Of a stretch of 64,000 nucleotides of DNA, positions 18,004 to 26,668 are shown piece by piece. The notes below the pieces were generated by a model. It was not told the origin of the DNA, searched no databases, and saw only the letters and a program-made list of their open reading frames with translations. The translations under genes and the position numbers were made by a program. The first letter of the stretch is position 1. Every line of letters begins with the position of its first letter. Source of the DNA: Flavobacterium salmonis (GTDB lineage Bacteria > Bacteroidota > Bacteroidia > Flavobacteriales > Flavobacteriaceae); the NCBI RefSeq assembly GCF_903819435.1, contig NZ_CAIJDP010000090.1, forward strand, positions 62,001 to 126,000, written 5' to 3'.

Positions 18004-19122
18004 TTAACGAACCCTTTTCTTCCTATTCGTTTCATAATCCTCAAAAATCATTTCTCCCAAACCCTTTAATCCGGTGTAAAATGCTTTTCCCTGATTGGCT
18101 TCGGTAAAATGATTCACAAATCGCTGTAAATAAGGATCTCTGGCAATCATAAAAGTTGTAATCGGAATGTGTAATTTTCTAGCCTGCTGTGCCTGTGTGT
18201 AGCATTTATCAACAATATATTCGTCCAGACCATTGCTGTTCATATAATAAGATCCGTCACGCTCACGTACACAACTTGGTTTGCCGTCGGTAATCATGAA
18301 AATTTGCTTGTTTGTATTTCGTTTTCTACGCAAAATATCCATTGCCAATTGTAAACCTGCAACGGTATTGGTATGATAAGGACCAACCTGCAAATACGGC
18401 AAATCTTTAATTGGAATTGTCCAGGCATCGTTTCCAAAAACCAAAATATCAAGTGTATCTTTTGGATAACGTGTTGTGATTAATTCGGCCAAAGCCATTG
18501 CTACCTTTTTAGCAGGTGTGATCCGGTCTTCGCCATACAAAATCATACTGTGACTAATGTCAATCATTAAAACGGTACTCATTTGTGCTTTGAACTGGGT
18601 TTCTTCAACAACCAGATCATTTTCGGTCAGCATGAAACTTTCAGCGCCATTGTTTATTTGGGCATTTCTCAAACTTTCTGTCAAAGAAATACGTTCTATA
18701 CTGTCTCCGAAATTAAACTCACGGAATTCACCGGTATGTTCATCTCCGTTTCCGGCATGTTTGGTTTTGTGATTTCCGCTTCCTGCGCGTTTTAAATTTC
18801 CGAAAATCTGATCTAAAGCCTGCTGGCGAATAGCCCTTTCTGTCTTTGCTGTTATTCCAAAACCGGAAGTTCCGTCAGGTTTTGCTTCGTCCTTTATATA
18901 TCCTTTTTTCTTGAGATCTTCAATAAAATCATCGATTGAGTAATTTTCGTCTGTTAGCTTATATTCCTTATCTAACTCACGAAGCCAGTCAATAGCTTCG
19001 TCAAAATCTCCCGAGGTATGGGTAATTAACTCTTTGAAAATGCCAAAAAGTTTTTCAAACGGAGACTGAAAAGGTGCTTCGTACGTCTTGAAATAAAAAC
19101 CTTTTTTAAATTCGTTTTTCAT
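18004..19122 (-). CDS. VWA-domain protein partnered with the AAA+ ATPase
   Basis: The N-terminal half (1-175) is helical and charged, with a Gly/His/Lys-rich linker near 112-132. The C-terminal half is a von Willebrand A domain with MIDAS motif D188-I-S-H-S192, Thr in YHTNTVAGL and Asp in MITDGKPS. It is cytoplasmic, with no signal peptide. In ChlI/ChlD and MoxR/VWA systems such a protein bridges the ATPase hexamer to its target. First gene of the three-gene operon, 88 bases before the ATPase. Confidence 0.88.
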   Translation of the reverse strand: MKNEFKKGFYFKTYEAPFQSPFEKLFGIFKELITHTSGDFDEAIDWLRELDKEYKLTDENYSIDDFIEDLKKKGYIKDEAKPDGTSGFGITAKTERAIRQQALDQIFGNLKRAGSGNHKTKHAGNGDEHTGEFREFNFGDSIERISLTESLRNAQINNGAESFMLTENDLVVEETQFKAQMSTVLMIDISHSMILYGEDRITPAKKVAMALAELITTRYPKDTLDILVFGNDAWTIPIKDLPYLQVGPYHTNTVAGLQLAMDILRRKRNTNKQIFMITDGKPSCVRERDGSYYMNSNGLDEYIVDKCYTQAQQARKLHIPITTFMIARDPYLQRFVNHFTEANQGKAFYTGLKGLGEMIFEDYETNRKKRVR

Positions 19123-19228
19123 AATTTTAAAAGTACGTTTTTTTAGAATTATGAAAAAAGAAACGTTTACTAATTTTTAGTTAAAGTATTTAAATAAAAC
19201 GAACAGTAATTAGCGATGATACTCACAA

Positions 19229-19609
19229 TTATTCAAACTTCCCATCAAGATAAAACCATGCACTATTTTCAAATTTAAAAGTCGAAAACTCATAATGTTC
19301 TTGAGGTTTTTGACTACTGTCTAAAAAATAAGCTTTGAATTCGACCGTATTTTCGGTAAAACTTAGAATTTCCAGTTTTTGCCATTTATTGTTCACTGCC
19401 CATTTCAAAATTTCACTTTTTGAATAAAATTTTCTTTCTGAAACATAAGTCGTTTCTAAAAGATAATCGGCATTATGAGTCGCGTAAGCCGAATATCTCG
19501 AACGCATCAAAGCTAATGCTGTTGGGGCTTTTTGATACTTTTCAAGATACAATCCGCAACATTCCGCGAACAATAAACCGGTATCGCAAAAGCATTTTTT
19601 ATTCTCCAT
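19229..19609 (-). CDS. YchJ-family (UPF0225) SEC-C motif protein
   Basis: Starts MENKKCFCDTG, with the cysteine pattern C-x-C-x8-C-C of an N-terminal SEC-C zinc motif, then the family core ALMRSRYSAYATHNADYLLETT and a cystatin-like fold ending in WFYLDGKFE. E. coli YchJ carries a second SEC-C at its end that is absent here, giving 126 residues. ATG 19609 is preferred: it overlaps the upstream stop by 11 bases, while ATG 19627 adds a non-conserved MAKSRL. Role unknown; SEC-C motifs bind zinc and in SecA the ribosome/SecB. Confidence 0.82.
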   Translation of the reverse strand: MENKKCFCDTGLLFAECCGLYLEKYQKAPTALALMRSRYSAYATHNADYLLETTYVSERKFYSKSEILKWAVNNKWQKLEILSFTENTVEFKAYFLDSSQKPQEHYEFSTFKFENSAWFYLDGKFE

Positions 19610-19832
19610 CAACCTGCTCTTCGCCATTAAGTTTTACATGCAGCTGATTCAATAAAACCTGATATCGGCTTATTTCTCTCAACTCTTCATCTTCTTCTGC
19701 AAAATCCAGCATTTCATCTAATACTTCACTTACATCAAGTAATTTATTATTCGCTTCTCTATTATTCTCTGCAGCAATCAAATCAATGATTTCCTGTACG
19801 CTTGCCTTTAAACTTTCAAATTTCGTATTCAT
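19599..19832 (-). CDS. Small acidic helical protein, function unknown
   Basis: 77 residues, rich in Glu and Leu (SEVLDEMLDFAEEDEELREI), with no signal peptide, probably two long helices. It overlaps the start of the YchJ-like gene, so the two are translationally coupled. No family recognised. Confidence 0.65.
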   Translation of the reverse strand: MNTKFESLKASVQEIIDLIAAENNREANNKLLDVSEVLDEMLDFAEEDEELREISRYQVLLNQLHVKLNGEEQVDGE

Positions 19833-19888
19833 ATTTTTTGTTGTTACTTTTTGTTTGCCTCGCCAGTTCGACTAAAGTCTCGGTTCAG

Positions 19889-19917
19889 GTTTCAGGTTGC
19901 GTAACGTAACTTGAAAC
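19889..19917. repeat. Imperfect inverted repeat
   Basis: GTTTCA and TGAAAC arms with inner GTT/AAC and CG/CG pairs around TAA. It begins 2 bases past the stop at 19919. No U tract, so termination is uncertain. Confidence 0.35.
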
Positions 19918-19918
19918 T

Positions 19919-20065
19919 TTACTCTTCAGTTTTGTTTTCGTTAAACTTTTTAATAATTTCTTTTAGCTTTTCTTTCCTTGCAATTTCTGCCTGTTTTACT
20001 TTGTTTTGGGCTTTATGCAATTTGTCATTATGCTTCTTGATATTCCTTTCGTTGTTGCGTCCCAT
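19919..20065 (-). CDS. 48-residue lysine-rich small protein, coupled to upstream gene
   Basis: Starts MGRNNERNIKKHNDKLHKAQ, continues with a Lys/Glu-rich helix and ends KFNENKTEE, with 14 Lys in 48 residues. The ATG (20065-20063) shares a base with the upstream TAA (20067-20065), the classic TAATG coupling. Highly charged and likely a single coiled helix. No family was recognised. Coupling and helical periodicity argue that it is real. Confidence 0.6.
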   Translation of the reverse strand: MGRNNERNIKKHNDKLHKAQNKVKQAEIARKEKLKEIIKKFNENKTEE

Positions 20066-20607
20066 TATATTTCTCTTTTAATTTCGTCTAAAGTCTTCCC
20101 GGTATAAATCAATTCATCAATGATTTGCTTTCTTAAATCTGCAATATCATCATAGTCAAAATGTTTTGCCCAGGATGTCAGCTGTTGCAGATTCCGGATT
20201 TGTTTGATACGCTTTGTAGTTTCAAAACTCGTTCTCAGAATTGCTTTTTTATCATACTTCGGATTATTTTTGTGCTGATAAGTTACGGTGTTTTTACCAT
20301 AATCCGCTTCGATATAATACAACTTTTCTTCAGCAGTATCAGGATAAAATTCATTCCAGGCGGCAAAACCTGTTTTTGTTTTAGAAGGAGTTTCCGGCTC
20401 CATAGCAATTAATCTCCACTTACTGTTAGCTAATCTTCCCCAATGATTCGAAACACGGTACATTCCGGCTTCGGTATAATAATAAGTGCTTCCTGCTGAA
20501 CTTTCAAACTGAACTTTCAATCCTTTAATGGCTTCCGGCACGACTTCATTAAAAACACAAAATGTATTTTTAAAGGAATTAGGATGTGGCTTAAAGTTTT
20601 TTTGCAT
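20065..20607 (-). CDS. Conserved-looking hypothetical protein
   Basis: 180 residues from ATG 20607 (the frame extends two codons to a TTG). The N-terminal half is beta-rich (GLKVQFESSAGSTYYYTEAGMYRV, seen in pieces) with aromatic residues, and the C-terminal half is helical (SWAKHFDYDDIADLRKQIIDEL). No signal peptide. TATATTTG on the minus strand at 20618-20611 is a TANNTTTG match only 3 bases before the ATG, which suggests a nearly leaderless transcript if used. Function unknown. Confidence 0.7.
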   Translation of the reverse strand: MQKNFKPHPNSFKNTFCVFNEVVPEAIKGLKVQFESSAGSTYYYTEAGMYRVSNHWGRLANSKWRLIAMEPETPSKTKTGFAAWNEFYPDTAEEKLYYIEADYGKNTVTYQHKNNPKYDKKAILRTSFETTKRIKQIRNLQQLTSWAKHFDYDDIADLRKQIIDELIYTGKTLDEIKREI

Positions 20608-20659
20608 GTGCAAATATACTGAGATTGCCGAACTTAGTTGCTATCTTTTATTCTCATTT

Positions 20660-20729
20660 TGTCACTTCGACGAAGGAGAAGCCACACTGGTTGCTCACCC
20701 TCAGTGATTTCTCCTTCGTCGAAATGACA
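20660..20729. repeat. Long imperfect palindromic intergenic repeat
   Basis: Arms at 20660-20680 and 20709-20729 match at 20 of 21 positions (core TTCGACGAAGGAGAA / TTCTCCTTCGTCGAA), with an inner CACTG/CAGTG pair. The core is a sequence seen often between genes in Flavobacterium, so this is probably a dispersed repeat rather than a local terminator. Confidence 0.65.
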
Positions 20730-20876
20730 AGTTTGTCGTTACGTTTTGATAAAAAATCACAGATATACACATTTAGAAGATAAAAAAGCTTTTGCTATTC
20801 TTTGCGTTAAAATTAACCAGCTAATTTGAACAGAATATTGATTAACTTTGCCCCCTCAATTTAAAATAAAAAACTT

Positions 20877-21128
20877 ATGTCTAAGGATTCACAAGAAAAA
20901 ATGCCTCAAAAAGGAGTTTACACCGGCATCATCGAAAAAGATGAAAACAACAATTATTTTTGTGGTGAATATCTTTTAGATTATAAAATTGCGCATTCAA
21001 ACTTTACTATTGGAGATTGGATTACAATTAAATCGGTTATTGAAAACCCAAGCGATATCAGTTATGATAAATATCCGAAAAAATCGAAAAACTTCGATAA
21101 GGCAAATCATAAACCTGAAAACAAATAA
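20877..21128 (+). CDS. Small hypothetical protein
   Basis: 83 residues: a short polar start, a compact beta-like middle (GVYTGIIEKDENNNYFCGEYLL ... TIGDWITIKSV), then a Lys/Asn-rich tail. A perfect TANNTTTG (TAACTTTG, 20843-20850) lies 26 bases before the ATG, which supports expression. No family recognised. Confidence 0.65.
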   Translation: MSKDSQEKMPQKGVYTGIIEKDENNNYFCGEYLLDYKIAHSNFTIGDWITIKSVIENPSDISYDKYPKKSKNFDKANHKPENK

Positions 21129-21173
21129 TTACTTAAGTTTTAGCTTAAATCCTAAAATATATTATAAAAACAA

Positions 21174-21262
21174 GTGCCCTAGCCCCGATAGAAGTGGAAA
21201 TCCTTTTATGCCGGGGTTCGGCATGAAAGATTAGAACGGATAGCGGGAACAGCTCCTTATTT
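21174..21262 (+). ncRNA. Flavo-1-like structured RNA
   Basis: Contains CCCTAGCCCCGAT, GTGGAAATCCTTTT, a hairpin ATGCC-GGGGTTC-GGCAT, and ACGGATAGCGGGA with CAGCTCC. This ordered set recurs in intergenic regions of Flavobacteria, and the outer CCCCGAT/ATAGCGGG segments can pair to close the structure. It stands alone between two genes, as expected for an independent small RNA. The match to the named Flavo-1 class is from memory of the motif, not from a search. Confidence 0.55.
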
Positions 21263-21425
21263 TTTACATTTCCTAATTGACTCATTATCTAATTTTTGCT
21301 TATTTTCTGAATATTTTTTCTATCAAAAGTAAAAAGTTAAAAAAAAGTGTACCTTTGCAAAAAATTTGTCTTTTTGAACAATTAACATCAATTTCAAACT
21401 AATAGACAAGTAGTTACCTTTATTT

Positions 21426-21866
21426 ATGAAAAAAATAGTTGAATACAGAAAGTTACTAAACGTAGACAAAACTGCAGAATTAAAAGATTTAAAAACCATT
21501 TATCGTAATGCGATGAAAGAATCTCATCCTGATAAATTTCAGGGAGATGATGCTGGTTTGAAAGCTGCAGAAGAAAAAAGTAAAGCTATCATTGAGGCAT
21601 ATCACTTTTTAGTAAGTATTAATCCTGAGACGATTAAAGCTAATTTACCTGAATATACTGAAACGATTTCGACTTGTTCAATTACAGATTATAAGTTTGT
21701 TGAAGGTCGTTTGATCATCGATTTTTCTAACGGAAGTGTTTACGAATATATTAGTGTTCCTAAAGCAACTTACGTGAAAATGGTTAATGCAGATTCTCCG
21801 GGAAGATTCGCAAAAAGACACATTTTAAACTCTTTTACCTGGAGAAAGAAAACAAATCAGGAATAG
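21426..21866 (+). CDS. J-domain plus KTSC-domain protein
   Basis: Residues 1-65 are a DnaJ-type J domain with the HPDK motif (KESHPDKFQGD), so it should stimulate a DnaK-type ATPase. Residues 80-140 are a KTSC-like domain (VEGRLIIDFSNGSVYEYISVP ... RFAKRHIL, seen in pieces). There are no Gly/Phe or zinc regions, so this is a class III J protein. TACCTTTG at 21350-21357 is a candidate -7 element 68 bases upstream, and a strong terminator follows. The combination is common in Bacteroidota; the client is unknown. Confidence 0.85.
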   Translation: MKKIVEYRKLLNVDKTAELKDLKTIYRNAMKESHPDKFQGDDAGLKAAEEKSKAIIEAYHFLVSINPETIKANLPEYTETISTCSITDYKFVEGRLIIDFSNGSVYEYISVPKATYVKMVNADSPGRFAKRHILNSFTWRKKTNQE

Positions 21867-21890
21867 AGATTCTACAATACTATTTTCAAA

Positions 21891-21918
21891 AGCATTCTGA
21901 CACCAGAATGCTTTTTTT
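21891..21918 (+). terminator. Rho-independent terminator after the J-domain gene
   Basis: AGCATTCTG / CAGAATGCT arms, ACAC loop and a seven-base T tract, 24 bases past the stop. Confidence 0.9.
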
Positions 21919-22063
21919 ATGCTAAAAAGTGACAAAATCATTGATTTAATTCTGAATAATAAAATTATTAGCTGTTTTTTAATTAAAAAAAATCAATTAA
22001 AACACTATCTATAAAGCAGTTGACATAAAAAAAACTATAACAAAATTTTAGGTAGTAAAATTA

Positions 22064-22092
22064 TTGATGTTCTATATTTTTAAATACTTTTG
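22064..22092 (+). promoter_or_regulatory. Promoter of the TlpA-like gene
   Basis: TTG (22064-22066), 18 bases, TACTTTTG (22085-22092), a full TANNTTTG match, 34 bases before the ATG at 22127. Confidence 0.55.
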
Positions 22093-22126
22093 TTGCACAA
22101 ATCAATTAACTAATTAATTTTTTATA

Positions 22127-23293
22127 ATGAAAAAAATATTTTTTTTACTTACCGCTTCTGCAGCGATAATTTCTTGCAGTAAAGTTAAAGACGGAGAATT
22201 CCTTATTACCGGAACTGCAAAAGGAATTGAGAACGGAAAAACAATAATTCTTCAAGGGCAGGATCCAACAACAATGGCTCCTTTAGCACTTGACACTGTA
22301 AAAGTTGAAAATGGAAAATTTGAAATAAAAGGAAAAGTTACTGAACCTGCTTTTCATACTTTGATTGTTCAGGATTTACAAGGTCCGGTTCCGTTTATCT
22401 TAGAAACTGGTGAAATTAAAATTGACGTTGATAAAGATAGTATTCACAAATCAAAAATTTCCGGAACTTACAGTAATGACGAGTATGTAAAATTCAACGA
22501 AGATCTTACTAAAGTTCAAAAAAGATTAATGGATTTTCAGAAAAAAAACACTCAAACTATGCAGGCTGCTCAGCAAAAACAAGACACAGCAGTTATCAAT
22601 GGTTTAATGAAAGAATATATGGCTATTCAAACTGATGTTCAGGCTGAATCTAAAAAGAAATACACAGCTTATGCTGAAACTCACCCAAAATCATTTATCT
22701 CAGCTTTAATTATCCAAAGTTTAATTAATGACCCAGCGGCAGATTTCAAAAAAACAGAAGCTTTATACAACTCTTTAGATGAGTCTTTAAAAAACACAAA
22801 GCCAGGAAAAGCTATTAAAGAAAAAATTGGCCAAATGAAAATGCCTGCAGTAGGTGCATCAGCTCCTCCGGTTGGCAGCGCTAAATGAAGATCAGATTTT
22901 TCAGCTCCTAATCCTGAAGGCAAAACAGTTTCGCTTAAAGAAAGTTTAGGAAAAGTAACAATTGTAGATTTTTGGGCTTCATGGTGCGGACCATGCAGAA
23001 AAGAAAACCCAAATGTTGTAGCAATATACAAAGAACTGCACTCGAAAGGACTGAACATCATAGGTGTTTCTTTAGACAAGGAAGCATCAGCCTGGAAAGA
23101 AGCCATAGCAAAAGACAATTTAAGCTGGACACAGGTTTCAAACTTACAATCCTGGGAAGAACCTATTGCAAAGCAATATAATGTACAATCTATCCCTGCA
23201 ACCTTTATACTTGATTCATCAGGAAAAGTCGTTGCACAGGATTTAAGAGGTCCTGAATTAAGAGCAAAAATTTTAGAGCTTTTAGCAAAATAA
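22127..23293 (+). pseudogene. TlpA/ResA-like thiol-disulfide lipoprotein, interrupted by an in-frame TGA
   Basis: Codons 1-253 give a lipoprotein (lipobox AIISC near residue 17), a DUF4369-like beta domain and a helical linker. Codon 254 is TGA (22886-22888). The same frame then runs 134 more codons to TAA 23291-23293 and encodes a complete thioredoxin-fold domain with FWASWCGPCRKENP and a cis-Pro region SIPATF. No in-frame ATG exists after the TGA, so the catalytic half cannot easily be made alone. A G-to-T change of GGA would explain it. It is a nonsense mutation, a sequence error or, less likely, read-through. Confidence 0.85.
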
Positions 23294-23306
23294 GAATAAA
23301 CAAAAA

Positions 23307-23328
23307 ACTCCAGATTTTCATCTGGAGT
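23307..23328. terminator. Bidirectional terminator
   Basis: ACTCCAGAT / ATCTGGAGT arms around TTTC, A run on the left and T run on the right, between the convergent genes ending at 23293 and 23357. Confidence 0.88.
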
Positions 23329-23356
23329 TTTTTTATGTCTAAAAGTTGATTTTTGA

Positions 23357-24397
23357 TTACTTTACAAATTCAATTTTTTGAACTTCTTCCTCATTTACAC
23401 TATCGAAGAATCCTTGTTCATTCATCCAGTCATCACTGAATACCTTACTCATGTAGCGAGAGCCATGATCAGGAAAAATAGCAATAATATTACTGTCTTT
23501 TGTAAATTCTCCTTCTTCTGCGTACTGCTTAATTGCCTGCATTACAGCACCGGAAGTATACCCTACAAATAAACCTTCTTTACGGGTAATTTCTCTGGCT
23601 GTATGAGCACTCTCTTCATCCGTTACTTTCATGAACTTATCGATAATATCAAAATCAGTTGCTGAAGGAATTAAATTCTTCCCTAAGCCTTCAATTCTAT
23701 ATGGATATATTTCTTTATTATCGAATTCTCTTGTTTCATGATATTTTTTCAATACCGATCCAAAAGCATCAACACCTAGGATTTTAATATTTGGATTTTG
23801 TTCTTTTAAGAATTTTGCAGTCCCTGAGATTGTTCCCCCGGTTCCACTACAAGCAACAAGGTGAGTAATTTGTCCTTTGGTCTGTTTCCAGATTTCAGGA
23901 CCAGTAGTATTGTAGTGTGCATCAATATTTAGCTGATTAAAATATTGATTGATGTAAACAGAACCTTTTGTTTCTTCATGTAAACGTTTTGCAACGTTGT
24001 AATACGATCTTTCATCATCTGCTGAAACGTGAGCCGGACAAACATAAACCTTTGCTCCTAAACTTCTCAACATGTCAATTTTATCTTTGGATGATTTTGA
24101 GCTTACTGCTAATATACAGTTGTAACCTTTTATAATACTTACCATAGCCAAACTAAAACCTGTATTTCCGGATGTTGTTTCAATTATGGTATCACCTGGA
24201 GATAAAATCCCTCTTTTCTCAGCTTCTTCAATAATATATAATGCTATTCTATCTTTTGACGAATGTCCCGGATTAAAAGCTTCTACCTTTGCGTAGAAAT
24301 TTCCTTCTAACCCTTCGGTGACTTTATTTAGCTTAATAAGTGGGGTGTTACCTATTAACTCTAAAACATTATTATAAGCATTTATTTCTTCTTTCAT
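23357..24397 (-). CDS. PLP-dependent cysteine synthase / cystathionine beta-synthase-like enzyme
   Basis: Fold-type II PLP enzyme, 346 residues. The cofactor Lys is in the segment NPGHSSKDRIA, the substrate loop is TTSGNTGFSLA, and the phosphate-binding loop is CSGTGGTISG. The C-terminal HGSRYMSKVFSDDWM resembles cystathionine beta-synthase more than CysK, but the regulatory CBS domains are absent. It catalyses beta-replacement on serine or O-acetylserine to form cystathionine or cysteine; the exact donor is uncertain. ATG 24397 was chosen because a TACCTTTG promoter element (24420-24413) overlaps the alternative TTG start at 24415. Confidence 0.85.
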   Translation of the reverse strand: MKEEINAYNNVLELIGNTPLIKLNKVTEGLEGNFYAKVEAFNPGHSSKDRIALYIIEEAEKRGILSPGDTIIETTSGNTGFSLAMVSIIKGYNCILAVSSKSSKDKIDMLRSLGAKVYVCPAHVSADDERSYYNVAKRLHEETKGSVYINQYFNQLNIDAHYNTTGPEIWKQTKGQITHLVACSGTGGTISGTAKFLKEQNPNIKILGVDAFGSVLKKYHETREFDNKEIYPYRIEGLGKNLIPSATDFDIIDKFMKVTDEESAHTAREITRKEGLFVGYTSGAVMQAIKQYAEEGEFTKDSNIIAIFPDHGSRYMSKVFSDDWMNEQGFFDSVNEEEVQKIEFVK

Positions 24398-24467
24398 AAA
24401 AAAATAGTTAATCAAAGGTAATTTTAAATAACCTTGATAGGTTGCAAATTTAACAAAAAATTTCTAA

Positions 24468-26603
24468 TTAGCTTTGTATTTTCTCTAAATCTAATAAAAA
24501 ACTAAATTCCTTTGCTAAGTCTTTTAAAGCTTGGAAACGCCCTGAAGCCCCGCCATGACCAGCATCCATGTTAGTATCTAAAAACAGCACAGTGTCATTT
24601 GTTTTTAAACTCCTAAGTTTGGCCACCCATTTGGCTGGTTCCCAATATTGAACCTGCGAATCATGCAATCCGGTAGAAACATACATATTAGGATATTTTT
24701 GCTCTTTTACATTATCATATGGTGAATACGATAACATATAATCATAATATTTTTTATTATTCGGGTTACCCCATTCGTCATACTCACCTGTTGTCAGCGG
24801 AATACTATCATCCAACATTGTCGTAATAACATCTACAAAAGGCACCTGAGCAATAACTCCGTTATACAATTCAGGGGCTTCATTTACGATAACGCCCATC
24901 AAAAGTCCTCCGGCAGATCCTCCCTCTGCATATAAATGTTTAGCAGAAGTATATTTCTCGTTTATTACAAATTTAGAGCAATCAATGAAATCTGTAAAGG
25001 TATTTTTCTTTTTTAACAGTTTTCCATCTTCATACCATTGCCTTCCCAAGTCCTCACCTCCCCTAATATGAGCTATAGCGAACACAAATCCGCGATCAAG
25101 CAAAGAAAGTCTTGTTGATGAAAAATAAGTATCCATCGTGATTCCGTATGAACCATACGCATATAGCAATAACGGATTTTTACCATCTTTCTCTAGTCCT
25201 TTACGGTAAATCATAGAAATAGGCACTTTAACTCCATCTCTAGCTGTTACCCACACTTTTTCTTCGATGTAATTGTTTTTATCAAATTTACCACCTAAAA
25301 CCTCTTGCTCTTTTAAGATTTCTTTAGTTTTAGTTTTCATATTAAAATCAATTACAGACGATGGTGTTGCCAGCGATTGGTAGCTGTAACGCAAAACATC
25401 CGTATCAAAATCAACATTTGTTGTAGTATAAGCGTTATATGTTTCACTTCCAAAAGGCAAATAATAATCCGGTTCGTCATTCCATGGCATGATTCGGATA
25501 TGATTTAAGCCGTTTGAGCGTTCTTCAACCACTAAATAATTTTTGAATATTTCGATATCTTCCAATAAAACATCTTCACGATGTGGAATAACATCTTTCC
25601 AGAATTTTTTCTCTGTTCTGTTTTCTGGCGTTTTCATCAACTTAAAGTTGGTTGCCTTATCTTTATTGGTCAAAATATAAAATGAGTCTTCGTAATGCGA
25701 AATACTGTATTCTAAACCACGAACACGTGTCTGAAATACTGCAAATTCACCATCAGGATTATCCGAATTTAAAATCCTGTATTCTGTCGTTAAAGTACTT
25801 CCTGAACCAATAACAATATATTTTCTTGATTTTTCTTTACTTACTGATACATTAAAAGTATCATCTGTTTCATTAAAAACCAAAACATCAGTTGCAGCAT
25901 CTGTATTTAATTTATGTCTGAACACTTTATCAGATCGTAAAGTAACTTCGTCTTGTCTGACATAAAAAATGGTATTGTTATCATTTGCCCAAACTGATTC
26001 TCCAGTTGCATTTTCTATTTTATCTGCGAGAATTTCTCCGGTTTCTAAGTTTTTAATCTGAATTGTGTAAATTCTTCTCCCCACAATATCAACAGCAAAA
26101 CTCGCAAATTTGTTATCGGGACTAACACTTAAGCCTCCTAATTTAAAGTAAGCATGATCTTTTGCCAATTCATTGCAATTAAACATGATTTCTTCTTCAG
26201 CAGAAAGACTGCCTTTTTTTCTTGAAAAAATAGGATAATCCTGTCCTGTTTCAAAACGGGTAATATAATAATACCCATTATAGAAATATGGAACAGAAGA
26301 ATCATCTTCTTTAATTCTGCCTTTCATCTCCTCGTATAAAGCATCCTGAAGACCTTTAGTGTGCGAAGTCATACTTTCGTAGTAGGCATTTTCCTGTTTT
26401 AGATAATCAATAACCTCCGGATTTTCTCTGTCATTGAGCCAAAAATAATTATCGATTCGGACTTCTTTATGCTTTTTTAATGATTTAGGAATTAATTTGG
26501 CTTGTGGAGCCGGTATATTGTTTAGCATTGATTGGGCATTGGTTTTTATATAAGACAAGGCAAAAATAACACATAGAGAGTAGAACAGGATTAATTTTTT
26601 CAT
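24468..26603 (-). CDS. S9 family peptidase, oligopeptidase B-like
   Basis: Signal peptide at 1-24 (MKKLILFYSLCVIFALSYIKTNAQ has a typical hydrophobic core), so it is exported, unlike cytosolic E. coli PtrB. Residues 30-420 form the beta-propeller. The hydrolase domain has the nucleophile in GGSAGG near 560, the Asp region STGLHDSQV near 648 and the His in DAGHGGASGR near 685. It cleaves short peptides, typically after basic residues in this subfamily. 711 residues is usual. Divergent from ybaB. Confidence 0.9.
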   Translation of the reverse strand: MKKLILFYSLCVIFALSYIKTNAQSMLNNIPAPQAKLIPKSLKKHKEVRIDNYFWLNDRENPEVIDYLKQENAYYESMTSHTKGLQDALYEEMKGRIKEDDSSVPYFYNGYYYITRFETGQDYPIFSRKKGSLSAEEEIMFNCNELAKDHAYFKLGGLSVSPDNKFASFAVDIVGRRIYTIQIKNLETGEILADKIENATGESVWANDNNTIFYVRQDEVTLRSDKVFRHKLNTDAATDVLVFNETDDTFNVSVSKEKSRKYIVIGSGSTLTTEYRILNSDNPDGEFAVFQTRVRGLEYSISHYEDSFYILTNKDKATNFKLMKTPENRTEKKFWKDVIPHREDVLLEDIEIFKNYLVVEERSNGLNHIRIMPWNDEPDYYLPFGSETYNAYTTTNVDFDTDVLRYSYQSLATPSSVIDFNMKTKTKEILKEQEVLGGKFDKNNYIEEKVWVTARDGVKVPISMIYRKGLEKDGKNPLLLYAYGSYGITMDTYFSSTRLSLLDRGFVFAIAHIRGGEDLGRQWYEDGKLLKKKNTFTDFIDCSKFVINEKYTSAKHLYAEGGSAGGLLMGVIVNEAPELYNGVIAQVPFVDVITTMLDDSIPLTTGEYDEWGNPNNKKYYDYMLSYSPYDNVKEQKYPNMYVSTGLHDSQVQYWEPAKWVAKLRSLKTNDTVLFLDTNMDAGHGGASGRFQALKDLAKEFSFLLDLEKIQS

Positions 26604-26668
26604 AAAATATTACTTTATTATATATTGTAATAAACTAATTTTGTTGAAATAATTTAAAATCAACAAAA

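Noticed and set aside
16452..19122. True magnesium chelatase for chlorophyll or cobalamin
   Set aside because: No ChlH/CobN-like gene or tetrapyrrole genes are adjacent, and similar pairs occur widely in non-photosynthetic Bacteroidota.
22886..23293. TGA at codon 254 read as selenocysteine
   Set aside because: The position is a linker rather than a catalytic site, the thioredoxin motif already has both cysteines, and no selenocysteine insertion hairpin or sel genes were seen.
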